Part shown: positions 1 through 7,818 of the stretch, in pieces
Layout of the letters: every line of letters begins with the position of its first letter
Numbering within the stretch: the stretch's first letter is position 1
Source of the DNA: Roseimaritima ulvae
GTDB lineage: Bacteria > Planctomycetota > Planctomycetia > Pirellulales > Pirellulaceae
Length of the DNA stretch: 64,000 nucleotides
Direction: 5' to 3'
Assembly (NCBI RefSeq): GCF_008065135.1
Contig: NZ_CP042914.1
Location: 3,162,001 to 3,226,000, forward strand
Notes under the pieces: model-generated
Database searches by the model: none
The model's input: the letters and a program-made list of their open reading frames with translations, nothing else
Told to the model about the DNA's origin: nothing
Program-made: the position numbers and the translations under genes

Positions 1-638
1 CCATCGGCCAGTGACAGCTTGGTAACGGCCTGACCGGCTTGGACATAAATCGAGTCGCCATCGATCAACGGGCTGCAGACGTTGCCAAACGAAGGCTGTC
101 TGGTGCCCAGTTGCTTGGCAAAATCCAGCTTCCATTTTTCATCGCCGGTTTGCGGATCCAGACAAACCAAAACGTCTCGCATACTGGATACGACCAAATG
201 TCCCGATTCGACGGCGGGCGTCGCGCGGATCCAGTCGCCATTGCTGGCGGCAAAGAACGGGACCGCCAGCGATCCCGGCCAAGTTACCTGCCATCGCTGT
301 TCGCCGCTCGCAAGGTTGTAGGCGGTCACTCGTTCGATTTGGCGATCGACCGTTTCGGTGCTGTAGACGGTTCCCTCAATCACGACCGGGCCACTGTAGC
401 TGGGGGACAAATCCGTCTGTTCCCAAACCAGTTGCAGGGAATCCTGTAGATCCTCAGGCAGTTCCACATCGGCCCAAACGCCATTGCGATGGGGGCCGCG
501 CCACTGATTCCAAGATTCTTGGGCTTGAGCTGAAGGCGCCAGGGAGAGCATCAAAAGGAACGTCCCCGCGGCGGCTATCACAGGGCAGCAAAAAATTTTG
601 GATTGGAAACAGGCGGAGGCGGCAACAGGGGAATACAT
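1..638 (-). CDS. PQQ-binding-like beta-propeller repeat protein (partial, C-terminus outside window)
   Basis: The reading frame is open from an ATG at 638 down to base 1, so only the first ~212 residues are present. A long hydrophobic stretch (about residues 17-40, ending in APSAQAQ) looks like a signal peptide, so the protein is probably exported. The mature part begins with NQWRGPHRNGVW, the WRGP motif typical of planctomycete PQQ-like proteins. It continues with propeller blades of the type AYNLASGEQRWQ and LDPQTGDEKWKLDF. Proteins of this family are usually annotated as outer membrane assembly (BamB-like) or PQQ-dependent dehydrogenase-like; few are proven enzymes. Specific function is unknown. 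Confidence 0.85.
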   Translation of the reverse strand, partial: MYSPVAASACFQSKIFCCPVIAAAGTFLLMLSLAPSAQAQESWNQWRGPHRNGVWADVELPEDLQDSLQLVWEQTDLSPSYSGPVVIEGTVYSTETVDRQIERVTAYNLASGEQRWQVTWPGSLAVPFFAASNGDWIRATPAVESGHLVVSSMRDVLVCLDPQTGDEKWKLDFAKQLGTRQPSFGNVCSPLIDGDSIYVQAGQAVTKLSLAD

Positions 639-722
639 GGCGGCAACCTGGGAGAGCGGATGGTTTGGTAACGAACTATCCGGCTCGGTCAACCCTCAGG
701 GGGGGGCGGCGATATAAGTCCC

Positions 723-790
723 GTAGCCGACGCCGCCAGACTTGGGACGGTGCAAGCCAACAATCCAAACTCTGGCGAAGTTCGGCTACG
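723..790. repeat. Interspersed palindromic repeat, family A (inverted pair)
   Basis: Two inverted half-sites: GTAGCCGACGCCGCCAGACT from 723 and CCAAACTCTGGCGAAGTTCG from 765. The same element recurs at 1574-1674, 16491-16557, 17387-17415 and 57203-57260. It lies between two minus-strand genes and could form a hairpin in RNA. Confidence 0.7.
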
Positions 791-813
791 AAAGATGCTT
801 TACCGCGGTGGCC

Positions 814-1494
814 CTAAGAAGACGCCAGCGCCCGCTGCAGCGGGCAATGTTGTGCTGCCACCGTCTGTCCGGCACGGTACGCCTGCAGCAGGCCGCGTGA
901 GCGTTCGGCCAGCATCCGCCGGACTTCCCGCCGTTGGCCTTTGACACCAGGAATTTTCATGTTGTCATAGCCGGTCGTTTGATGTCGCATCCAAGCGATC
1001 ACCGCCGATTCGGCGCGGCGTTCGATGGGAATCCGTTGGGTGCGAGCGACGGTGCCGCTGCCCACCGGGGTGGCGTGAGCGGTCACGGCGTCGGCTAACC
1101 GTTCGGCCAACTCAGCATACGCGGGGTCGAAGTTCAGAAACGCCAACACCGCGCCGCGAAAGTCCTCGACGTATTCCTCCTGCTTCTTTTCACGCCGCTT
1201 CGCATCGGCTTGCCGGCGTTTGGCGTAGGCGTCGGTCGAGCGTTCGGCAGCCAAACCGGCTCGCACAGCGGCGATGCGGTCCGCCGGCGCCCAGACGCCC
1301 AGCGAAAACATGCGGCGGCCTTTTTTCTGCTTCACCGTCCAGGTCGGCCCCCCCGCCTTGACGCGACGGGTCAGCCCGGCGTCGCCCGGGGGCAGCAATT
1401 CCCAGTCGCGAGGTACTAGCAAAACCTGCCCCTCGGCGGTGCGAACCGCGTGATCGTGGGGGCCCGGGGAGACGATCCGTGTTTGATCCGGCAT
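814..1494 (-). CDS. DUF2293 domain-containing protein
   Basis: 226 residues. The N-terminal half is a small, basic domain (VPRDWELLPPGDAGLTRRVK, then KQKKGRRMFSLGVWAP). A Lys/Arg/Glu-rich helix follows at about 85-110. The C-terminal half contains the arrangement RAESAVIAWMRHQTTGYDNM then KGQRREVRRMLAERSRGLL, which I recognise as the DUF2293 domain. The function of DUF2293 is unknown; its basic character suggests nucleic acid binding (inference). The gene stands alone and is flanked by family A repeats on both sides. The ATG at 1494 gives a length normal for the family. Confidence 0.75.
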   Translation of the reverse strand: MPDQTRIVSPGPHDHAVRTAEGQVLLVPRDWELLPPGDAGLTRRVKAGGPTWTVKQKKGRRMFSLGVWAPADRIAAVRAGLAAERSTDAYAKRRQADAKRREKKQEEYVEDFRGAVLAFLNFDPAYAELAERLADAVTAHATPVGSGTVARTQRIPIERRAESAVIAWMRHQTTGYDNMKIPGVKGQRREVRRMLAERSRGLLQAYRAGQTVAAQHCPLQRALASS

Positions 1495-1724
1495 TCCGTT
1501 TGGTGATTACTGAGGAAGAAAGGTGGAAAGGCTGGCAAGTTATACGCCGTAGGCGGTGTTGCTTTCTAGGCCTGCCGCCGAGCCAGAGTTTGGACGCATC
1601 GCCACCTGTAGCCGAACTCGCCAGAGTTTGGACGCATCGCCTCTTCCTCCAAAGTCTGGCGACTTCGGCTACGGCTTCGGTCCGACCTTGACTCCAGTGG
1701 CCTCCGGCGGGTACTGATGCCAGC
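1495..1724. repeat. Intergenic region with family A repeats and a GGAAAGGCTGGCAAG-type repeat
   Basis: About 230 bases between divergent genes. It holds a partial copy (1574-1603) and an inverted pair (1608-1631 and 1649-1674) of family A. Bases around 1530-1575 resemble the repeat at 41560-41640 (GGAAAGGCTGGC, then a GGCCTGCC-type segment). Any promoter of the gene at 1725 would have to lie within or beside these repeats; I see no clear one. Confidence 0.6.
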
Positions 1725-3545
1725 ATGCAGCCTTCCGCAACCGCGATCAATGTGCGTCGTCCCCAGCGTTGGGACGAACCCTTCGACCCTTCGATGGCCG
1801 ACAGCGAAGTGGCCTGGTTGCTGACGCGCACTCCCTTTGCGCAGATGTCGCCCAAAACCTTTCCGCCCAGCACGCCGCTGGAAGGTATTCTTCGCAACGA
1901 CTGCTGCATTCGCCGGTATCTACCCGGTCAGGTAGTGGTCCGCGAAGGCGATTACGGCAACAGTGCCTTCCTGGTGCTATCGGGCAGCGTCCGCGCGATG
2001 CTGAAGAATCTGCCACCCGAACAACTCGGTCGCACCCCGCCGCAGCCCATGAGCTGGAAGCAGGCGCTGCGGCAGTTGTGGCGGCGCCCCGCGTTTGCCG
2101 AAACCCGCGAACCCAGCTCCATCAACGCGGCCCAGTTTCCTCGGGTGGCTGAGGTCGACGACCGGCAGGGTATCTTCTTGCAGGATTTTGACGGCGTGCT
2201 TCAGAATCATAAAACGCTGGAATTGAGCGTGGGGGACTTGTTCGGCGAAGTCGCCGCGATGTTCCGTTCGCCTCGGACCGCAACGGTGATCGCCGATAGC
2301 GAATCGACGCTATTGGAAATTCGCTGGCAGGGTCTACGGTTGCTGCGCCGTGACAAACCATTCACTCAACAACTGGAACAGCATTTCCGCGCCCATTGGC
2401 TGAAGAAACATCTGCAGGAAACGCCACAGCTGCGGTACCTGCCGGCGGAACAGTTGCAACGGGTGGCCGATGCCGTGGGGATGCAATCCTTTGGTCGCAT
2501 TGAGTGGAACGCCCAGTTTCAAAAATCACGCAAACTTCCGGCCGCCGAGCAAATTGAATCGGAGCCGTTGGTGGCGGCGGAAAACCATTTGCCCACTGAT
2601 CTGATTCTGATCCGTGCCGGCTTCGCACGCCTATGTCAGCAACACGGCGCGGGGCATCAGACGAGTGCCTATTTGGGCAAAGGTCAATTGTTCGGGTTTG
2701 AAGAAATCGCTCACAACGCGCTCCGCCCGGCCGGAGCGCCGCCGGTGCCATTGCAACAATCGCTCCGTGCCGTGGGCTTTCTCGACACCCTGCACATTCC
2801 CCTGGAAGTCGTCGCCGAACACGTGCTGCCGTTTGTTCGCAAAGCGGAATTGCCGCGGCCGATCACCCTGATCCGCCGCACCGGGATTGAACCCATCAAG
2901 GGGCCCGGGGCGCAGCCGGGACAGTCTGGGACGCAGCCGGGACCGACGGTGTCGCCGACGGGACGGCCCAGCGGAGAAGACGAACTGCCCACCGGGCTGC
3001 TGGAGTTCATCGTCCAGAACCGGTTGAACAATGGCCGCCAAGCGATGATGGTGGACCTGCATCGCTGTACCCGCTGCGACGACTGCGTCAAGGCGTGCGC
3101 GACGGCTCACGATGGCAACCCTCGGTTCGCCCGCATCGGCGCCTCGCATCAACGCTTGCAGTTTGTGCAGGCTTGCATGCACTGCATGGATCCGGTGTGC
3201 ATGATCGGCTGTCCCACCGGTGCGATCGCTCGCAACCCAGCCACGGGCACGGTCAGCGTGCACGAGCCGATTTGTATTGGTTGTGGAACCTGCGCGGCGG
3301 CCTGTCCATATCAAAACATTCAGATGGTCGAAGTACGCGATCCTCAGGGACGCTTCTACCGCGATGAAAAGACGGAACTGCCGATCCTGAAAGCGACCAA
3401 GTGCGACATGTGTCAGACGCAACCCTCCGGTCCGGCGTGCGCGGCGGCCTGTCCGCACGACGCTCTGGTCCGCATTGATTTGAGCAATGTCGATTCGCTC
3501 CGCGACTGGCTCGGGCAGCGCGGGGTTGCGGAAGGAGAAGTCTGA
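1725..3545 (+). CDS. Cyclic nucleotide-binding domain / four [4Fe-4S] cluster ferredoxin protein
   Basis: 606 residues with no signal peptide, so cytoplasmic. A first cyclic-nucleotide-binding (CNB) domain spans about 65-215. It keeps the phosphate-binding cassette (FGEVAAMF at 173-180, then PRTATV with Arg184) but has an insertion of ~70 residues (about 95-165). A second, degenerate CNB-like domain (about 235-375) lacks the FGE and PRTATV signature. A Pro/Gly linker (390-420) leads to a DmsB/PsrB-like ferredoxin domain (435-590) with four cysteine groups: CTRCDDCVKAC, CMHCMDPVCMIGC, CIGCGTCAAAC and CDMC-x8-CAAAC. This predicts an electron-transfer subunit whose activity responds to a small ligand (inference). 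The stop overlaps the start of the next gene by one base (TGATG), so they are probably translationally coupled. Confidence 0.85.
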   Translation: MQPSATAINVRRPQRWDEPFDPSMADSEVAWLLTRTPFAQMSPKTFPPSTPLEGILRNDCCIRRYLPGQVVVREGDYGNSAFLVLSGSVRAMLKNLPPEQLGRTPPQPMSWKQALRQLWRRPAFAETREPSSINAAQFPRVAEVDDRQGIFLQDFDGVLQNHKTLELSVGDLFGEVAAMFRSPRTATVIADSESTLLEIRWQGLRLLRRDKPFTQQLEQHFRAHWLKKHLQETPQLRYLPAEQLQRVADAVGMQSFGRIEWNAQFQKSRKLPAAEQIESEPLVAAENHLPTDLILIRAGFARLCQQHGAGHQTSAYLGKGQLFGFEEIAHNALRPAGAPPVPLQQSLRAVGFLDTLHIPLEVVAEHVLPFVRKAELPRPITLIRRTGIEPIKGPGAQPGQSGTQPGPTVSPTGRPSGEDELPTGLLEFIVQNRLNNGRQAMMVDLHRCTRCDDCVKACATAHDGNPRFARIGASHQRLQFVQACMHCMDPVCMIGCPTGAIARNPATGTVSVHEPICIGCGTCAAACPYQNIQMVEVRDPQGRFYRDEKTELPILKATKCDMCQTQPSGPACAAACPHDALVRIDLSNVDSLRDWLGQRGVAEGEV

Positions 3546-4360
3546 TGAACCGCTTTATAAAACGTCGGATCTTGGCCCTGACGCTTACCACGCTGGCTTG
3601 TGGCGTGTTGGGCGGTGCAGCGTGGCTCGTCAAGCAACGCCTGGGGCACGCCTCGGTGTTGACCGGTTCCACTGCTCTGGCATGTCTGTTTCTACTGTTA
3701 TTGATAGGCGTCCGTCGTCGGATTCCCGTGTTGCCGCTGTGGAGTATGTCGACGTGGGTTCAGATCCATATCTATATGGGCCTGTTTTCCGTGGTGGCCT
3801 ACGTGATGCACGTGCCTGCGTTGATCGCCAGCGGCACCTTTGAAGGCGGCCTGTCGCTGTTGTTTCTAGCGGTGGCGGCGAGCGGTTTATATGGCTTGTA
3901 CGTCAGCCGAACGGCGCCCAAACGATTGACCGCCGTCGCCGGTGAATACCGCTTTGAACAGATCGGCTGGCATCGAACACGGATCGCGGAACTGGCCGAC
4001 GAACTGATCGAAGAGTTGAGCGGCACACAGGCGGCGACGGTGCTGTCTCGCTTTTACCTTCAAACACTACAGCCCTTCTTCGGGGCTCGACCCAGCCTGG
4101 CGTACGTGGCGGTGCCCACCGGCGGACGCCGCCGTCGCATCCTCACACAGCTGCGTGAACTGGATCGCTACCTGGAAGTGGAAACCCGCGACACCGCCGG
4201 ACGGTTTGCCGCTCTGGTACGAATGCGGGACGACCTGGACTACCACTTCGCGCTGCAGCTTCGTCTGCGAGGTTGGTTGGTGATCCATAGCCTGCTGTCG
4301 ACCGGTTTGGTGATTTGGGCCTCGACGCATGCCTTGTTGGCCCTGCGATTTCTCGGTTAA
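3545..4360 (+). CDS. Membrane protein with two bis-His pairs (putative b-type cytochrome subunit)
   Basis: 271 residues with about five predicted transmembrane helices (8-28, 40-57, 71-94, 102-121, 245-268). Helix 3 carries His75 and His89, and the last helix carries His248 and His262. Each pair is 14 residues apart, the spacing that binds two b haems in cytochrome b and ferric-reductase-like proteins. A cytoplasmic-type, charged segment of ~120 residues lies between helices 4 and 5. From this I infer a quinone-linked or transmembrane electron-transfer subunit linking the cytoplasmic ferredoxin protein upstream to the multihaem cytochrome downstream. I do not recognise a named family; the haem assignment is inference from histidine spacing. 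Confidence 0.65.
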   Translation: MNRFIKRRILALTLTTLACGVLGGAAWLVKQRLGHASVLTGSTALACLFLLLLIGVRRRIPVLPLWSMSTWVQIHIYMGLFSVVAYVMHVPALIASGTFEGGLSLLFLAVAASGLYGLYVSRTAPKRLTAVAGEYRFEQIGWHRTRIAELADELIEELSGTQAATVLSRFYLQTLQPFFGARPSLAYVAVPTGGRRRRILTQLRELDRYLEVETRDTAGRFAALVRMRDDLDYHFALQLRLRGWLVIHSLLSTGLVIWASTHALLALRFLG

Positions 4361-4368
4361 TGGCTGGC

Positions 4369-4374
4369 AGGAAG
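4369..4374 (+). promoter_or_regulatory. Ribosome binding site deciding the GTG start of the decahaem cytochrome
   Basis: AGGAAG, five bases upstream of GTG at 4380. The alternative ATG at 4329 lies inside the previous gene and has no such site. Confidence 0.5.
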
Positions 4375-4379
4375 TTCAC

Positions 4380-6602
4380 GTGCGACGCAAAGAAATTAAA
4401 CCTCTCCAACCGCCGTGGTTCGACCGTCCCTCGGATCGTTGGGTCTGTGGGCACGCCGATGAAGGGCACGCTTGCGCCCACGGGCCCGATCCTGCGGGCG
4501 GATGTCCGGGGCTGGGACCTTGTCGTCCGGTGCAAACCAATTCCGGGTGGAAGTGCAGCCGTCCGACCTGTCTGGGCGGCGGCTGTGAACCAGGTCCGAG
4601 TGCGGATGGCACATGTGGCCAGCAACCCACGCCCTGCAACCCACGCGTATCCTGGCACTACCGCAGACGGCAATTGATTCTTGGCGGCACCGCGGCCGCA
4701 TTGGCCGTGTTGTGTTTGCTGATCGGCGTGCGGTGGCGGGGCGAACCCTTGCGCCCCGGACCGCTGCATCGCTCGCATGCTCAGATCCTGGGTGGACAAT
4801 TGGCCTCCGATCGCTGTGCGGCCTGCCATCCTGCGGCCAAGGGATCGCTGCTGAACTGGTTCGTAAGTGCCGAATTCGAGCACGCCGGGGTATCACAATC
4901 GCAGCTGTGTATCGAATGCCACCATGTCAAAATTGATCCACAGCGAGCGACCATGGCGCACAACTTGACGGTCGAAGAACTGCGGTTGATCAGCCGCAGC
5001 GGCGACCCGTCAAAGGCCACGCGAGGTGCCTCCAGCTGGCACGATCGGTTGCCGGGCCCGGAGTTCGGCAATACCACGGCGGAGTGCAGCGCCTGCCATC
5101 GAGAGCATCGTGGGCCGGATCACAGCTTGACGGCCCTGACCAACCACCAATGTCAAACCTGCCATCAAGACCGCTTTGCTAGTTTCGCCAGCGATCATCC
5201 GGATTGGACGGATTGGCCGTACGGGCGCGGTGGAGCAATCGCCTTCAATCACGCCACGCATGCGAATAAGCACTTTGCCACTGCCGCAGCGGGGGGCAAA
5301 GCCGAACCGTTCGACTGCCGACGCTGTCACACGGTAACCTCCGGCGGCGAAATCGCTCGCTCGGGAAACTTCGAAGCGACCTGCGCATCCTGCCACGACG
5401 CATCGCTCAAATTGGAGGCGGCGGAAGGACTGGAGTTGTTCGCCTTGCCAGCGCTGCCTCAGCCGCCCCGCGAATGGCCCGATTGGCCGGTTGACGCGCA
5501 AGGTTTTTACGATGGGCGAGTGGAACCGCTGACCGAATGGTTGATCGCCGCTGATCCACAGGTCCGGGCGGCTTTGGCCGAACTGCCCAGCGGTCGAGAC
5601 TTCGCGAAAATCAATCCCAACGACGCGGCTCAGGTTGCAGCCGCCCAGACCGTGGCCAGCGCAATCGCCAACCTAACCGATGAGTTGGCCGCCAACAGCC
5701 AGCAGGCGATCCGCCGACGCTTGACCGCCAGCGGCGTCTCGTCGGCCACCGCCTCTCGCGTGGCCGCCTACCTGTCGCCTCAACTGATCTACGACGCTCG
5801 CCTGCGTTGGTTCGGCTCGCCGCCGCGGGGGACTCAGCCGGTTCAGCCGGGGATCGATCCTCAGGCGGCGCGGCGGGTGCCGTCCGTGCTTCGCTGGGTC
5901 GTTCATTTTGAAAACCCACTACGTGAGCTGGGCGACGCCGATGCGGCTGCACCAAGTCGACTGGATACACCACCGCCGCGGATGGCGCAGTTGACGGTTC
6001 CCGAAGACGACCCCTTGCTGTTGCCTTTGGGTGAAGACGACCCATTGTTGGAAGACGTCTTGTCAGCGAGTTCAACCGACGCTGCGGAGGACGCGTTGCA
6101 ACGAGGCGATTTTGACGCGGCCGTAGCGCTCCCGGACGGTGGCTGGTATCAAGACGATTTGAGGTTGGCGATCCGTTATCGAGGCGGAGGCCACGCGGAT
6201 CCAATTCTGCAGGCGTTGGTCGACGCTGCAGCGGAATTGCCCGCCGATTCGCCCTTGGCCGCCCGAGTGTTGCAGAACCGTGCGATCGCAGGGTGTGTGC
6301 AATGTCATCCGCCAAGTGGCGGCAACGGAGCGTTGCGATGGACATCGGGGACGCGTGAACCCGGTCGGAAAGAGTTCACCCGTTTCCGTCATCAGCCGCA
6401 CTTCAACTTGCCAAACTTGGCGGATTGCCGCTACTGCCACAAGGTCGCCGGCGATGCCGCTGGTGTGCGGTTGGCATCGACACAGGAGCGGCTGCAGCAA
6501 GAGTTTGAACCGCTGCGGAAAGCCGCCTGCGCGGTCTGCCATACATCGCAAGCCGCCGGTGACAACTGCACCCAGTGCCACAACTACCACGTCACCAAGT
6601 AA
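4380..6602 (+). CDS. Membrane-anchored decahaem c-type cytochrome
   Basis: About 740 residues from GTG 4380 (an in-frame ATG at 4329 would add 17). The N-terminus precedes a single transmembrane helix (around residues 100-120) and holds nine cysteines not in CxxCH form. Such a cysteine-rich leader is, as I recall it, seen in other planctomycete cytochrome c3-type proteins. After the helix come ten CxxCH haem-binding motifs: CAACH, CIECH, CSACH, CQTCH, CRRCH, CASCH, then a long haem-free stretch (~330 residues), then CVQCH, CRYCH, CAVCH and CTQCH. The haem domain should be periplasmic. Third gene of an operon with a CNB-ferredoxin protein and a bis-His membrane protein, which suggests electron transfer across the inner membrane. 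The terminal acceptor or donor is unknown. Confidence 0.85.
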   Translation: MRRKEIKPLQPPWFDRPSDRWVCGHADEGHACAHGPDPAGGCPGLGPCRPVQTNSGWKCSRPTCLGGGCEPGPSADGTCGQQPTPCNPRVSWHYRRRQLILGGTAAALAVLCLLIGVRWRGEPLRPGPLHRSHAQILGGQLASDRCAACHPAAKGSLLNWFVSAEFEHAGVSQSQLCIECHHVKIDPQRATMAHNLTVEELRLISRSGDPSKATRGASSWHDRLPGPEFGNTTAECSACHREHRGPDHSLTALTNHQCQTCHQDRFASFASDHPDWTDWPYGRGGAIAFNHATHANKHFATAAAGGKAEPFDCRRCHTVTSGGEIARSGNFEATCASCHDASLKLEAAEGLELFALPALPQPPREWPDWPVDAQGFYDGRVEPLTEWLIAADPQVRAALAELPSGRDFAKINPNDAAQVAAAQTVASAIANLTDELAANSQQAIRRRLTASGVSSATASRVAAYLSPQLIYDARLRWFGSPPRGTQPVQPGIDPQAARRVPSVLRWVVHFENPLRELGDADAAAPSRLDTPPPRMAQLTVPEDDPLLLPLGEDDPLLEDVLSASSTDAAEDALQRGDFDAAVALPDGGWYQDDLRLAIRYRGGGHADPILQALVDAAAELPADSPLAARVLQNRAIAGCVQCHPPSGGNGALRWTSGTREPGRKEFTRFRHQPHFNLPNLADCRYCHKVAGDAAGVRLASTQERLQQEFEPLRKAACAVCHTSQAAGDNCTQCHNYHVTK

Positions 6603-6770
6603 CGTTGTTTTTTGGTTGGGGACGTGCCGTTTGCTAAGCATCGTGCGGGAAATAGCTGACGGAAATTTTTTGCCCCCACCTTCTTCCGGTCGAATGAAAG
6701 CCCCTCTAGGAAATCTTTATCATCCTGACAGACAGAGACAAGGCGCGGTAACTCGACCGGAAAATTTGAC

Positions 6771-6800
6771 GACGTTGCGTTCGCGGAGCGAACGACGAAC
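6771..6800. repeat. Interspersed palindrome, family C (GTTCGCGGAGCGAAC)
   Basis: GCGTTCGCGGAGCGAACGAC, a near-perfect palindrome between the convergent decahaem cytochrome and mscL. The same element occurs three times at 27919-28041. It could act as a bidirectional terminator hairpin (inference). The rest of the gap 6603-6770 shows nothing recognisable. Confidence 0.6.
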
Positions 6801-6805
6801 TTGGC

Positions 6806-7255
6806 TTAGGCGGTTAGTTCGCTGGTGCAGTGGCCGCAGCGTGTGGCGGCGAGCGGTATTTCCAGCTTACAGTAATCGCACTTCTTGGTCGTTGGCGTGG
6901 GAGTGGTTTCGTCGGCTTCGAATTGTTCGCGCACCCGGTTCATGATTTTGATCACGATGAAGATCGCCATGGCCACGATCAGGAAACTGATCAAAGCGTT
7001 CACAAAGCTACCGATATCGAGCGTCACGGGCGCAACCGCTTCGGTATCGCCGTTGGCTTCGACCTCCTGACGCAGCGTGATCGTCCAGGATTCGAAGTCG
7101 ACCTGTTCGGTCAGCAGACCCAGCGGCGGAGTGATCACATCCTTGACCAGCGACGAGATCACCGAGCTGAACGCGCCGCCGATCACGATACCCACCGCCA
7201 TATCGATCATGTTGCCCTTCAAAGCAAATTTCTTAAATTCTTGCAACAGTCCCAT
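6806..7255 (-). CDS. mscL: Large-conductance mechanosensitive channel MscL
   Basis: 149 residues. Inner-membrane channel that opens under high membrane tension and releases solutes during hypo-osmotic shock. The N-terminus (LLQEFKKFALKGNMIDMAVG, then IVIGGAFSSVISSLVKDVI) is the conserved S1 and first transmembrane helix. The second helix (FVNALISFLIVAMAIFIVIK) follows a periplasmic loop. The C-terminus carries an extra CDYC...CGHC pair, which looks like a small zinc ribbon, in place of a simple helical tail. Single gene. The family assignment is secure. Confidence 0.97.
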   Translation of the reverse strand: MGLLQEFKKFALKGNMIDMAVGIVIGGAFSSVISSLVKDVITPPLGLLTEQVDFESWTITLRQEVEANGDTEAVAPVTLDIGSFVNALISFLIVAMAIFIVIKIMNRVREQFEADETTPTPTTKKCDYCKLEIPLAATRCGHCTSELTA

Positions 7256-7389
7256 GCTTCGGTCCTTATGAATGGAGGTGATTCGATCGTCCCCTGGCTG
7301 AAACGACTCGCTTGCCGCCTGTCACACCGCTATGCTGTCTTTTCTGAAGTGGTGTGGATTCTGCTCAAGCTTTGGCAATGTGTTGACAA

Positions 7390-7818
7390 ATGGCCCTACC
7401 GACTGCCCAAGATAACGGTACAAGTGCGGAGCCGCTGGTGGAAGAGCCGGAACGGTTGCTGCCGCGAATTTCAATTCTTTCGCTGATCGGACTGATTACG
7501 CTGTGCGCGGTCGTGTTCTGGGCGATTCGCACCGGGTTTCAAGGCAATCTGATCGCACTGAAGTCGCTGGTCGTGGTGATCGCTCTGGTGCTCGCCTGCT
7601 TTGTCTCCTACGCCCTGCTGTTTCTGCTCACCTACCTCTGCTCGTTGGTGATTCAGCCCTTGCTCGTGGCATCCGGACAATCGTTCGAACGCCCACGCGC
7701 CGCCCTGCCGACGGAAACATTGCCGGCTCCATCACGGCCGCCTGAACCACCGCCCGAGACGACGTCTGGGATACACAAGCAGGACGATACGACGACGGAG
7801 GACGGCGCGGATGTTTAG
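7390..7818 (+). CDS. Small membrane protein of ABC-exporter operon
   Basis: 142 residues with two predicted transmembrane helices (about 26-45 and 53-85) and a Pro/Glu/Thr-rich C-terminal tail (ca. 105-142). I do not recognise a family. It is the first gene of a four-gene run: its stop overlaps the next start by 8 bases, and the next two junctions are ATGA overlaps. A role in the membrane complex of the ABC system is inferred from this context. The ATG at 7390 lacks a clear ribosome binding site. Confidence 0.65.
   Translation: MALPTAQDNGTSAEPLVEEPERLLPRISILSLIGLITLCAVVFWAIRTGFQGNLIALKSLVVVIALVLACFVSYALLFLLTYLCSLVIQPLLVASGQSFERPRAALPTETLPAPSRPPEPPPETTSGIHKQDDTTTEDGADV

Noticed and set aside
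1190-1909. 239-residue minus-strand frame across the repeats
   Set aside because: It runs through family A repeats and overlaps both the DUF2293 gene and the CNB-ferredoxin gene; no protein features.
2631-3458. 275-residue minus-strand frame opposite the ferredoxin domain
   Set aside because: Antisense to a domain with four intact Fe-S motifs.
4360-4677. Short frame starting at ATG 4360, overlapping the stop of the membrane protein gene
   Set aside because: The ATG looks well placed but the frame lacks any feature, while the other frame carries the cysteine-rich leader, transmembrane helix and haem motifs, with an RBS at GTG 4380.
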